NCBI RefSeq assembly: GCF_001311135.1 | Contig: NZ_BBAG01000009.1 | Location: 1-64,000 of the forward strand | Direction: 5' to 3' | Source: Secundilactobacillus paracollinoides DSM 15502 = JCM 11969 | GTDB lineage: Bacteria > Bacillota > Bacilli > Lactobacillales > Lactobacillaceae | DNA length: 64,000 nucleotides | The notes under the pieces: generated by a model | Database searches by the model: none | Told to the model about the DNA's origin: nothing | The model's input: only the letters and a program-made list of their open reading frames with translations | Shown: one piece after another, positions 41,780 to 52,400 of the stretch | How positions within the stretch are numbered: the first letter of the stretch is position 1 | Layout of the letters: every line of letters starts with the position of its first letter | Translations under genes and position numbers: made by a program

Positions 41780-41824
41780 TAGATTACCCTCCTTACGAGT
41801 GAGATTACTTAGGCGCTAAGTTGT

Positions 41825-42660
41825 TTACTTTCTGCCCTTACGACGAACAATAAACTTGTTTGAACGAGCTTTGGTAGAACGCGTCTTCTTACCAGCAGTC
41901 TTCTTACCCCATGGTGATAATGGTGATGGACGACCGATAGGAGCTTTACCTTCACCACCACCATGAGGGTGATCGTTAGGGTTCATAACAGACCCACGAG
42001 ATTGTGGACGCTTGCCGACCCAACGGTTACGACCAGCTTTACCAACGTTGATCAGTTCGTGTTCTTCGTTACCAACAGTACCAATAGTGGCACGGTTAAC
42101 AGACAAGATCATCCGAACTTCACCAGAAGTCAAACGTACTAAAGCGTACTTGCCTTCCTTACCCAACAATTGAGCTGAAGCACCGGCTGAACGAACCAAT
42201 TGGCCGCCCTTGCCTGGCTTTAATTCGATGTTGTGGATGGTAGTCCCAACTGGAATGTTTTGAAGTGGTAAGGCGTTACCTACCTTGATATCAGCATCTG
42301 GCCAGATTGAACTTTGTCGCCAACCTTTAAGCCCTTTGGTGCGATGATGTAGGTCTTGATACCATCCTCATATACTAACAACGCAATGTTAGAAGTACGG
42401 TTTGGATCGTATTCAATAGCTTTAACCGTTGCAGACTTATCGTCCTTGTTACGCTTAAAGTCGATCACGCGATACTTTGTCTTGTTACCACCGCCGCGAT
42501 GACGAACAGTCTTGTGACCGTAGTTGTTACGGCCCGCGGTATGGCTCTTTGATTCTAGTAATGACTTTTCAGGAGTTGACTTAGTGATCACGCCACTGTA
42601 GTCAAGACTAGTCATATTACGCCGACCATTACTGGTTGGTTTATATACTTTAATCGCCAC
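41825..42660 (-). CDS. rplB: Ribosomal protein uL2 (one sequence deletion)
   Basis: It begins [20 protein letters not shown] at 42660. The frame is lost near 42301 after GDKVQSG, where one missing C/G hides [13 protein letters not shown]. The rest includes [18 protein letters not shown], the conserved histidine loop near the peptidyl transferase centre. The restored length is about 278 residues. Essential, so probably a sequence error. Confidence 0.96.
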
Positions 42661-42689
42661 GTGAATTTCCTCCTATATTTAGTAGATTG

Positions 42690-42977
42690 TTATTCTTCGC
42701 CGAATAACTTAATTTCTTCTGAATCTGCAGACAGGGTAACAATTGCCTTACGACGCTTCTTAGTGTAGCCTTCGTAACGACCCTGACGCTTTAACTTACC
42801 CTTAACGTTCATGATGTTAACTTTAACAACCTTAACGTCAAAGATTTCTTCGATCGCGTTTTTAACCTGAGTCTTTGTGGCACGAACATCCACATCAAAC
42901 GTGTAGCGCTTGTCATCTAACAAGGCAGTTGATGCTTCAGTAATGACTGGGCGTAAAATGATATCGCGTGCTTCCAT
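42690..42977 (-). CDS. rplW: Ribosomal protein uL23
   Basis: This 95-residue protein begins [17 protein letters not shown]. Its start overlaps the rplD stop (TAATG). It is complete. Confidence 0.98.
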   Translation of the reverse strand: MEARDIILRPVITEASTALLDDKRYTFDVDVRATKTQVKNAIEEIFDVKVVKVNIMNVKGKLKRQGRYEGYTKKRRKAIVTLSADSEEIKLFGEE

Positions 42978-43600
42978 TATGCGAGCACCTCCTCGATCTG
43001 AGAAAGAGCGGACTTAGTAATAACCAGCTTATCGCTGTTGATCACATCAAGGACGTTGATCCCCTTTGCATCAATAACAGTAACGTTATCTAAGTTACGA
43101 GCGGCTAAAGCAGCCTTTTCGTTACCTTCCTCAAGTACCACTAATGTTTTCGTTGAAACGTTCAAACTAGCCAATGCGTTAGCAAAGTCTTTTGTCTTAG
43201 GGGCGTCAAAGCTTAAAGCATCAACAGCAACTAAGTTGTTATCAAGAACCTTTTGTGAAAGAACCGACTTCAATGCCAAGCGGGTAACCTTCTTAGGTAA
43301 GTGATAGCTGTATGAACGTGGTGTTGGGCCGAATACGGTACCACCGCCAACCCATTGTGGTGAACGGATAGAACCTTGACGAGCACGGCCAGTACCCTTT
43401 TGACGCCATGGCTTCTTACCACCGCCACGAACTGCACTACGGTTTTTAACCGCATGAGTACCTTGGCGAAGTGAAGCGCGTTGCATCAAAACAGTATCAA
43501 ACACAACGTTGTCGTTTGGTTCGATAGCAAAGATAGCGTCGTTTAAAGTAACGTCACCATTTTGGCTACCGTCTTGTTTATATAATGTAACACTAGTCAT
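42977..43600 (-). CDS. rplD: Ribosomal protein uL4
   Basis: This 207-residue protein has the tunnel loop [20 protein letters not shown]. In some bacteria L4 represses its own operon; nothing here proves this. It is complete. Confidence 0.98.
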   Translation of the reverse strand: MTSVTLYKQDGSQNGDVTLNDAIFAIEPNDNVVFDTVLMQRASLRQGTHAVKNRSAVRGGGKKPWRQKGTGRARQGSIRSPQWVGGGTVFGPTPRSYSYHLPKKVTRLALKSVLSQKVLDNNLVAVDALSFDAPKTKDFANALASLNVSTKTLVVLEEGNEKAALAARNLDNVTVIDAKGINVLDVINSDKLVITKSALSQIEEVLA

Positions 43601-43617
43601 TTACGTTTCCTCCTTTC

Positions 43618-44252
43618 TTATTTCTTTGGTGCGCGAACGGCACTCTTGATTTCAACGAATGACTTGTTGGCGCCAGGAACATTCCCTTTGATCAACAATA
43701 CGTTGTTTTCTGTGTCAGCCTTGACGATTTGTAAGTTCAGGATGGTAATCGTCTTGTTACCCATGCGTCCTGGCAATTTCTTACCTGGGAAGACACGGTT
43801 AATGATGGCACCTAATGAACCTGGACGACGGTGATAACGAGACCCATGGGTTTCAGGTCCACGTGATTGGCCATCCTTGTGGACGTTACCTTGGTAACCA
43901 TGACCCTTTGTCGTACCGGTAACATCAACATAGTCACCTGATTCAAAGATATCTGCTTTGATTTCATCTGATACCTTGTAATCTCCTAGCTCAACATCTT
44001 TGATTTCACGAATGAAGCGCTTAGGAGTCGTATTTGCTTTTGCTGCATGACCTTTAGCTGGTTTGTTGCTCAAACGTCGCGCTTGTCATCATAACCCAAT
44101 TGAACTGCGTCGTAGCCATCGTTTTCAACGGTCTTAACTTGTAAGACAACGTTAGGCGTGGTTTCAACAACAGTAACTGGAATTAATTCACCATTTTCAG
44201 TGAAGACTTGCGTCATACCGACTTTTTTACCTAAGATTCCTTTTCTGGTCAT
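43618..44252 (-). CDS. rplC: Ribosomal protein uL3 (one sequence deletion)
   Basis: It begins [20 protein letters not shown] at 44252. The frame is lost near 44074 after GYDDKRDV, where one missing T hides [13 protein letters not shown]. The second part has [20 protein letters not shown]. The restored length is 211 residues. Confidence 0.96.
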
Positions 44253-44297
44253 GAGTACACCTCCGATATAATGTATTAATTTTGCTGTGATTTATGA

Positions 44298-44606
44298 TTA
44301 TAATTTTATTTCGATGTCCACACCTGAAGGCAAGTCGAGCTTCATTAATGAGTCAACTGTCTTTGGCGTTGGGTTCACGATATCGATCAACCGTTTGTGA
44401 GTCCGCATTTCGAATTGTTCACGAGACTTCTTGAACTTATGTGGTGAACGAAGCACCGTGTAAATCGTACGTTCCGTTGGTAACGGAATAGGACCTGAAA
44501 TTTCAGCACCTGTACGCTTTGCGGTTTCGACGATCTTCTCTGCTGATTGATCTAAGATACGGTGTTCGTAAGCCTTCAAACGGATACGAATTTTTTGTTT
44601 TGCCAT
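44298..44606 (-). CDS. rpsJ: Ribosomal protein uS10
   Basis: This 102-residue protein begins [20 protein letters not shown] at 44606, behind GGAGGG. A 42-codon upstream extension is leader sequence, not protein. It is the first gene of the S10-spc-alpha superoperon. Confidence 0.97.
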   Translation of the reverse strand: MAKQKIRIRLKAYEHRILDQSAEKIVETAKRTGAEISGPIPLPTERTIYTVLRSPHKFKKSREQFEMRTHKRLIDIVNPTPKTVDSLMKLDLPSGVDIEIKL

Positions 44607-44802
44607 TGGATTCCCTCCTTCGTCTATTTTGAAAATAAGACTAACTCCGTAGAAATTACCGCCACACCCCGTGGCAAAGCGGCCGGGTGTGTCGCAACCT
44701 TCCACATCATTGCTCTTCGGTGTTGAACCCACAATAGGGCCGCAAAAGCCCCTTGGAATTCAGCACAATGTCTATAATACTAAATAAATGCCGTCGTGAC
44801 AA
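44607..44802 (-). promoter_or_regulatory. Promoter and leader of the S10 superoperon
   Basis: On the minus strand the -35 box TTGTCA (44797-44802) and the -10 box TATTAT (44774-44779) are spaced by 17 bp. The leader of about 160 nt can form a hairpin around CACACCC/GGGTGTG and another around GGGC..GCCC, so it may carry regulation. The 490 bp between this promoter and fusA (44803-45245) contain no gene that I can support. Confidence 0.75.
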
Positions 44803-45245
44803 GGGTTTCTTCAAAATTCATCAAAGAAACTTCTGCCATGACCGTTGCTTTTTTCAAAACTTACCGATGCATTGTGCCACTATTTTGATACTTAACATTC
44901 ACAGACCAGTCTATGATACATGAAAACCAATGAGATTGCACCCCTTTTCAAGAAATATTTTTTGGCCGCCTTGTTTTTGGTGACTCGTCACTGCTCACGC
45001 TGCACTTCCACATCATCGCATGTAGGTTTGGCCTAACCCTATTTCACACGCCGTTTAAGTTCATCCCTATTTAATAGAAGAAACCCGTGCAGAAATCTAG
45101 TGATCAATCGTTATTCTCCGCTGGTGCCACTACGATAGTGGGCTCCCTTAATGATGTTCTGTTTGGCTAAAGCGATATGGTGACATAGACTGTTGCTTGC
45201 TTACCGCTCCGCGTTCGATTAAGAAACTGGTGCCTTCCAGACAAC

Positions 45246-45280
45246 AAAAAAAGACACCGCCCCCTTGGACGATGCCTTTC
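45246..45280 (-). terminator. Terminator of fusA
   Basis: On the minus strand a stem GGCATCGTCC / GGGCGGTGTC with G-T pairs is followed by TTTTTTT, 13 nt past the fusA stop codon. Confidence 0.75.
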
Positions 45281-45292
45281 AAATCCTTAAGC

Positions 45293-47391
45293 TTATTCAG
45301 CAGCTGGAGTGCCGCCGTTCTTCTTAATGATTTCTTCTTGGATTGACTTAGGAACAGCCTCGTAGTGATCAAAGGTCATGGTGAAAGTCCCACGGCCTTG
45401 TGATGCAGAACGAAGAGTCGTTGCATAGCCAAACATTTCTGACAATGGTACGAATGAGTGGATCAATTGTGCATTCCCACGTGCTTCCATACCATCCACA
45501 CGACCACGACGTGCAGTAACTTGGCCCATGATGTCACCCATGTATTCTTCAGGGACAACAATTTCAACCTTCATGATTGGTTCCAAGATAACTGGTGCTG
45601 CGGTCTTAGCAGCGTTACGTAAAGCGATTGAGGCAGCAACCTTAAAGGCAGCTTCACTAGAATCGACTTCATGGTAACTACCATCGTATAACTTAGCCTT
45701 CAAGTCGATCAATGGGTAGCCGGCAAGAACACCGTTTTCCAATGATTCTTTCAAACCTTGTTCTACTGAAGGGATGTATTCACGAGGAACAACACCACCA
45801 ACAATGGCATCTTCGAATTCAAAGCCCTTACCTTCTTCGTTAGGGGTGAATTCGATCCAAACATCACCATATTGACCTTTACCACCAGATTGACGAACAA
45901 ACTTACCTTGAGCAGAAGTTTGCTTGGTGAAGGCTTCACGGTAGGCAACTTGTGGGGCACCAACAGTGGCTTCAACGTGGAATTCACGCTTCATCCGGTC
46001 GATGATGATGTCCAAATGCAATTCACCCATCCCGGCGATCAAAGTTTCACCAGTTTCAGGGTTAGTTTCAGCCTTGAAAGTAGGATCTTCTTCAGAAAGC
46101 TTTTGTAATGCAGTGTTCATCTTATCTTGGTCAGCCTTAGTCTTAGGTTCAACGGCAACCTGAATAACTGGGTCAGGGAATTCCATTGATTCCAAGTGTA
46201 ATGGGTGATCAACATCGGTCAAAGAGTCACCAGTAGTGGTGTTCTTCAACCCAATAGCGGCAGCAATGTCACCAGAGAAGACTTCTGGGATCTCTTGACG
46301 GTGATTTGAATGCATTTGCAGCAAACGACCAACACGTTCACGCTTGCCCTTAGTAGCGTTCAAGACGTATGAACCGGATTCCAAGGTTCCTTGGTATACC
46401 CGGATAAATGTCAAACGACCAACGAATGGGTCGGTGGCAATCTTGAAGGCCAAAGCGGCAAAGTTAGCGTCGTCGTTAGCACGCAGTTCGATCTTTTCGC
46501 CAGTATCAGGATCAGTTGCGTTGTATGGCTTAACATCAAGTGGTGATGGTAAGTAGTCAACGGTGGCATCCATCAACATCTGAACACCTTGTTCTTGAAG
46601 GCAGAACCGGCAAGAACTGGGAATAATTCAAGGTTCAAAGTCGCTTTACGGATAGCAGCCTTTAATTCGTCGACAGGAATCTCTTCGCCTTCAAGGTACT
46701 TTTCCATAATGTCATCATCAACGTCAGCGATCTCTTCGATCATGGCGTCACGACGCTTTTGTGCTTCTTCCTTGTATTCTTCAGGCACATCAACAGTGTC
46801 CCATTCAGCACCTAATTTATCTTCGTCGTAGATATCGGCTTTCATTTCAAGCAAGTCGATAACCCCTTGGAAGTTGTCTTCGGCACCAATTGGCATTTGA
46901 ATAGCCAAGGCGTTAGCTTGGAGACGATCCTTGATAGTCTGAACAGAGTAATCAAAGTCGGCACCGATCTTGTCCATCTTGTTAACGAACACGATACGGG
47001 GAACATCGTAGTCAGAAGCTTGACGCCAAACAGTTTCGGTTTGAGGTTCAACCCCTGCTTGGGCATCTAAGACCGCAATGGCACCATCCAACACACGAAG
47101 GGAACGTTCAACTTCAACAGTGAAGTCCACGTGTCCTGGGGTATCAATGATGTTGATCCGGTGCTTCTTCCATTCCGCAGTAGTAGCGGCAGAAGTGATC
47201 GTGATCCCACGTTCTTGTTCTTGTTCCATCCAGTCCATTTGTGAAGCACCATCATGGGTTTCACCAATTTTGTGAATTTTACCAGTGTAATACAGAATCC
47301 GCTCAGTAGTCGTTGTTTTACCGGCATCGATATGTGCCATGATCCCGATATTCCGCGTCTTTTCAAGTGGAAAAGCTCGTGTATTAGCCAT
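45293..47391 (-). CDS. fusA: Elongation factor G (one sequence deletion)
   Basis: The GTPase drives ribosome translocation. The G domain motifs [27 protein letters not shown] and NKMD are in the first part; the frame is lost near 46588 ([18 protein letters not shown] expected, one G missing). The second part runs to 45293 and includes [12 protein letters not shown]. The restored length is about 699 residues. A strong hairpin terminator lies between rpsG and this gene, so it may have its own control. Confidence 0.97.
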
Positions 47392-47439
47392 GTTTAATCT
47401 GTAACTCCTCTCAGTTTAATAACTGTATTCTAATTTCGA

Positions 47440-47486
47440 CAAAAAATGGGATGGCATAAAAATAAGGTCTATTTTAGCCATCCCAT
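47440..47486 (-). terminator. Intrinsic terminator or attenuator between rpsG and fusA
   Basis: ATGGGATGGC and its complement form a perfect 10-bp stem extended by TAAAATA/TATTTTTA, followed on the minus strand by TTTTTT. It lies 84 bp past rpsG and 49 bp before fusA, inside what is normally one operon. A weak TTGTCG..TTAAAC pair just downstream could be a fusA promoter. Confidence 0.8.
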
Positions 47487-47569
47487 ACTTTCACTATCAA
47501 CTCTTTTGGGTTAATGACCCTCGCAGGTTACGCAACCGTCAAGCAGCTGACAGAGAACTTGTTTGCTTA

Positions 47570-48040
47570 TTACCAGCGGTAGTGAGCAAAAGCACGGTTG
47601 GCATCGGCCATTTTATGCGTATCTTCACGCTTTTTAACTGATGCACCGGTATTGTTAGCAGCATCCATGATTTCGCGAGCTAACCGTTCAGTCATCGTGT
47701 GTTCGCCACGAGAACGTGAATAGTTAACGATCCAGCGAAGACCTAAAGTAGTCCGACGATCTGGACGAACTTCGATTGGCACTTGGTAGTTAGAACCACC
47801 AACACGGCGAGCCTTAACTTCCAATACTGGCATAACGTTCTTCATTGCTTCATCAAATACTTCAACAGGATCGTTCCCTGTTTCTTCCTTGATCACATCA
47901 AAGGCACCATAAAGAATTTGTGATGCAGTGCCTCGCTTACCATCTAACATCAAGTGGTTGATCAGACGCGTAACCATCTTTGAGTTGTAGATTGGATCAG
48001 GAAGGACTTCACGCTTTTGTACGTTTCCTTTTCTTGGCAT
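47570..48040 (-). CDS. rpsG: Ribosomal protein uS7
   Basis: This 156-residue protein begins [20 protein letters not shown] and contains [20 protein letters not shown]. It is complete. Confidence 0.98.
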   Translation of the reverse strand: MPRKGNVQKREVLPDPIYNSKMVTRLINHLMLDGKRGTASQILYGAFDVIKEETGNDPVEVFDEAMKNVMPVLEVKARRVGGSNYQVPIEVRPDRRTTLGLRWIVNYSRSRGEHTMTERLAREIMDAANNTGASVKKREDTHKMADANRAFAHYRW

Positions 48041-48076
48041 TACTTAATATCCTCCTTGCGCAACTTAATTATCGTT

Positions 48077-48490
48077 TTACTTCTTAGGCTTCTTGGTACC
48101 GTACTTTGAACGACCTTGACGACGGTCTTCAACACCGGCAGTATCGAGGGCACCACGGATAATGTGATAACGAACCCCAGGTAAATCCTTTACACGGCCC
48201 CCACGGATAAGAACAACACTATGTTCTTGCAGGTTATGGCCAATACCAGGAATGTAAGCCGTAACTTCAATTAAGTTAGACAAACGAACACGCGCGTACT
48301 TACGCAAAGCAGAGTTAGGCTTCTTTGGCGTCATGGTACCAACACGAGTTGCAACACCACGTTTTTGAGGTGCAGGGTTGTTGACTTGCTTCTTCTTGTA
48401 ACTGTTATACCCATAGTTCAAAGCTGGGGCATTTGATTTAGAACTTCTAGATTTACGACCTTTACGAACCAATTGGTTGATTGTAGGCAT
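48077..48490 (-). CDS. rpsL: Ribosomal protein uS12
   Basis: This 137-residue protein begins [20 protein letters not shown]. Lysine 56 in [13 protein letters not shown] is the residue whose change gives streptomycin resistance elsewhere; here it is wild type. The usual Gram-positive insert before [10 protein letters not shown] is present. It is complete. Confidence 0.98.
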   Translation of the reverse strand: MPTINQLVRKGRKSRSSKSNAPALNYGYNSYKKKQVNNPAPQKRGVATRVGTMTPKKPNSALRKYARVRLSNLIEVTAYIPGIGHNLQEHSVVLIRGGRVKDLPGVRYHIIRGALDTAGVEDRRQGRSKYGTKKPKK

Positions 48491-48685
48491 CTAAGAGTCC
48501 TCCCTTCCTTAGTCTTCTTCTTAATTTAAGTCCACACATCCAGGCGGTTCATTTTTGGGTAAAAAGAAAAGCCTGATGCTGACATATTTTCGTGCTATGT
48601 TTTCCGTCAGCATGTCTGCCTAAGCAGAAACCGGTCTACAAAAAGCACCTTTAAAAGAATACCACGCATGAAAGGGCAATGTCAA
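48491..48685 (-). promoter_or_regulatory. Promoter and hairpin leader of the rpsL-rpsG unit
   Basis: On the minus strand the -35 box TTGACA (48680-48685) and the -10 box TATTCT (48656-48661) are 18 bp apart. The leader has a stem ATGCTGAC/GTCAGCAT (48576-48613) followed by GGCTTTTCTTTTT, which looks like an attenuator terminator ahead of the rpsL start. Confidence 0.65.
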
Positions 48686-48746
48686 CGGGTAACCGACAAA
48701 CAATTCGGGACTTTTCCACGTAGTTATCCACAGGAGGATATAAACT

Positions 48747-49421
48747 ATGTTGAACTTTTTCGTGTTATTCACAATTGGAAGCGTCATCGGGTCGTTTTGC
48801 CAAGTCGTCGCTGTACGCGGCCTGCGTGCTGCCACGCTCACCACGACCCCGTCTCACTGTGATTATTGTGGCCAACGGCTCAGGTGGTTTGAGCTGATTC
48901 CCATTTGTTCATACCTGTGGTTACTAGGCAAGTGTCGAAATTGTCGACACAATGTCCCGCTAACCACCCTGTTGAGTGAGATGGCTGGCGGGAGTCTGGC
49001 GATGTTCTACACGCAACTGACACCGAATTTACCGTTACTTTTGATCGGGTTTCTTCTATTAATAATGAGTCTGTGCGACTGGCAAGCCTTAGAAGTACCT
49101 AGTTACCTACTCATAATTGCAGCAGGACTTGTTGTGATTGCGGTGCTAACCACCTCCCAATTAGAAATCTGGCAGCTAATTATTCTGATACTTTGGAGTA
49201 GTTATCAAAGGTGGCCGGTCTTTCACCGTTGGTTAGGTGCAGCCGACATTGATATTATTGTACTCTATAGCCTTTTAGCCGGTCCGATCATCACCGCGCA
49301 AGCAATTCTTATCAGTAGTGGTCTCGCCATTATCTGCTTTACATTTTGGGCGCAGCGACAGCTCCCCTTTGTTCCCTTTTTAGCCGTCAGCTATTACTGG
49401 TTGCTATGGTGTTTACTGTAG
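48747..49421 (+). CDS. comC: Type IV prepilin peptidase (ComC/PilD family)
   Basis: This 224-residue membrane protein has an N-terminal GSVIGSFCQVVAVRG motif, two zinc-type cysteine pairs (CDYC and CRNC, residues about 38-65) and about six helices. The two catalytic aspartates of family A24 are in SLCDWQALEVP and GAADIDIIVLY. It would cleave and methylate the ComG pseudopilins of the DNA-uptake machinery. The ribosome-binding site is AGGAGG. It is divergent from rpsL and intact. Confidence 0.93.
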   Translation: MLNFFVLFTIGSVIGSFCQVVAVRGLRAATLTTTPSHCDYCGQRLRWFELIPICSYLWLLGKCRNCRHNVPLTTLLSEMAGGSLAMFYTQLTPNLPLLLIGFLLLIMSLCDWQALEVPSYLLIIAAGLVVIAVLTTSQLEIWQLIILILWSSYQRWPVFHRWLGAADIDIIVLYSLLAGPIITAQAILISSGLAIICFTFWAQRQLPFVPFLAVSYYWLLWCLL

Positions 49422-49430
49422 CGACCTAAA

Positions 49431-49459
49431 GGGACGCTCACAGTCTTGTGAGCGTCCCT
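49431..49459. terminator. Terminator between convergent comC and giant adhesin
   Basis: GGGACGCTCACA..TGTGAGCGTCCC is a 12-bp perfect stem with short A/T flanks on both sides. Confidence 0.75.
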
Positions 49460-49471
49460 TCCAGCAATCCT

Positions 49472-52400
49472 TTAATTTTCACGCTTGCGTTTTTTGATTC
49501 AAAATAGACCAAACAATGCGGAAACGAGACCTAGGATGCCAACGACTTGAGCATCATTGTCAGCTTCACTTGTCTGAGGCAGCGTCTTCTGATGATCAAC
49601 AGGTTGCCCATTCGCATTAGTTGTCTTATTGACGTTTGCCACACTCAGCTGTGTATCGCTTAAATCAGCCTGAGTCGTTTTATCTAAATCATCACCCGCA
49701 CCATTGCCCTGAACACTCACCGGCGACTGTGCCCCGCCGCCAGTCGTATCAGAACCAGCTGCTGTGGCAATGCCATTAGCACCGTGGACAAGGCCTTTGG
49801 CAGTTTTGGCACCATTTTGAGTCTGGGCAATATCATTGCCGTTAGTACTGGTAACTGGTGGGGTTGTCAGTGCATTATCCGATGTTGACGCCGTGGCGTT
49901 AGACGGTACTGTGTTGTCATAGTAATCGGCCTGGTCAACAGAGACAGGTTATGGTAACCCTGTACGAATTGCCGGATTACCGGCCGTTTCTTGACCCGGT
50001 GCCGGTGTAACAGCAACCATAATAGGTTGGGTTGGCTCATTTGGCAACTGCACACTGGCTGTCTCACCAGGCGTCAGCACATACCCCGTTGGGATATTGT
50101 TTTCCATCGTCCGGGTCGTGATTTCGCCCGGTTCACCAATGATCGTGGTCGTGCCAACCACGTTACCTGCCCATCCGTATAGTCGATCGTATAGCGTTCA
50201 GCATTTGGCACATCAGTAGTGGGCACGTCAGTTTTCTCTTCAGGGTTGGTTGTCGTCTCCTCGCCCTTTGGTTCTGTGACGGCTACAATAACTGGTTGTG
50301 ATGGATCATCAGGCAAGTCAGCAATGCCAGTATTGCCAGGCGTCAAAACGTATCCTGTTGGGATATTGGCACTGACACCGCGAGTAGTCGCTTCCCCGGG
50401 TTCACCGACAATTGTGGTCGTACCAACCACATTACCTGCACCGTCCGTGTAGTTGATCGTGTAGCTTTCAGCATTTGGCACATCCGTGTCTGGTAAATCA
50501 GTTTTCACTTCTGGATCTGTCGTCGTATCCTCGCCTTTTGGTTCACTCACACTCAAGATTATCGGCTGACTCGGATCAGTTGGCAAGGTCACCACACCGG
50601 TCTCTCCGGGGGTCAACGTGTACCCCGTTGGAATGGCCACAGTTACCTTGCTGCTCGTCACTTCACCAGGCTCACCGATGATCGTTGCCGTTCCGACAAC
50701 GTCCCCGGCGCCATCCGTATAGTCAACCGTATAACGTTCAGCGTTTGGTACATCAGTAGTAGGGACATCCGTTTTCTCTTCTGGGTTGGTTGTCGTCTCC
50801 TCACCCTTTGATTCTGTGACAGTTACAACGATCGGTTGCGACGGATCATTCGGCAATTCAGCAGTGCCGGTACTGCCAGGCGTCAAAACGTAGCCTTCTG
50901 GAATATTCGCGCTGACACCGCGCGTCATCGTTTCCCCCGGTTCACCAACAAGCGTTGTTGTGCCAACGACATTGCCCGCACCATCGGTGTAGTTGACCGT
51001 ATATAGTGTTGCGTTCGGCACGTCCGTTGACGGCACATCAGCCTTCACAAACACATGCGGATCATCCGTGGTATCCTGACCCTTTGGTGTTGTCACGGCT
51101 ATCGTGAGCGGCTGAGAGGGATTATCCGTTAATGTGACGCCATTAGGTTCACCGGGTGTCAGAACATAACCAGTCGGCACAGTTGTTGCAATCGTGCTGA
51201 TTGTTTCCCCCGGATCACCAACAATGGTCGTCGTGCCAATCACGTTACCCGCGCCATCAGTGTAGTTGACCGTGTAACTTTCAGCCGTTGGCACGTTTGT
51301 CGTTGGAACCGACGTTTTTTCTGCTGGATTGCCAGTGGTATCCTGCCCCTTTGGTTCCGTGACTGCTACCGTGAGCGGGGTTGCTGGGGTAGTCGTCAAA
51401 GTGAGGCTATCCGTCCCACCAGGTGCCAGCACATAGCCAGTTGGAATTGTACCATCATTGGTTAAGGTCTCACCTGGTTGGCCAACGATTGTCGCCGTCC
51501 CAACCACGGTGCCAGCACCATCAGTATAGTTGATGGTATAACGCTCTGCGGTTGGCACGTCAGTTGAAGGGACGCTAGCCTTTTCAAATGTCTGCGGATT
51601 CTCGGCTGTATCCTCGCCCTTTGGTGTTGTCACTGCAACGGTATACGTTTCACCTGGCGTCGCTGAAATGGTTAACGCACCGTTTGCGCCCGGTGTCCAA
51701 ACGTACCCGTCAGGTGGGGTCAGTTGGACAGTTTGACCAGGGATCCCATTTTCAGTCACCGTTTTAGCAATCTGACCATCTGGGGTCGTGTAGTTAACCG
51801 TATAGCTCACCGTCGTGGCAGGCTTAGTCAGTTCAATCGTAAAGACATCATTGCCATTCGCGGTGAACTGACCATTTGCAGCACTGTTAGTCAGACCGTT
51901 AGCTGGGGTGTAGCCCTCTGAAATGATTGCCTGTTCAGCAGCTGCATACTGGCTAGCATCCACGTTACCATCAGTAACGCCAGAAACAGAAACAGTCCCT
52001 AATTTCTCGTTATCAGTCGAAATAAAGATGACAGTTCCAGTTTGTTGATCCGGCGTATAACTCACCGTAACGTTACCGCCAGCTGTGGGCACCTTCGTAG
52101 CGGTAGCCGTATAGCCAGGAATATCTGGTGTTGAAACCGACTGGCCTGGAATTCCCGTAATGGTAGTGCTAGTTGTACTACCAGGCACCGGCGTTGTCGT
52201 ATTGCCCAACACTGGCGTTACCGTATACGAGACAGTCATGGTCATTTTTTTCAAAACGATTGTAAACTCATCATTGCCGTTCACGCTAAACTTGCCGTTC
52301 GCTGCCGTATTGGTCAGGCCAGTTGCTGGCGTATACCCTTCCGCAATGAGCGCCTGTTCCGTTGCTTCATATTGTGCACTGTCAACATGACCATCCGTAA

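Noticed and set aside
44607-44732. N-terminal extension of S10
   Set aside because: The extension has no ribosome-binding site and covers the operon leader; the canonical S10 start follows GGAGGG.
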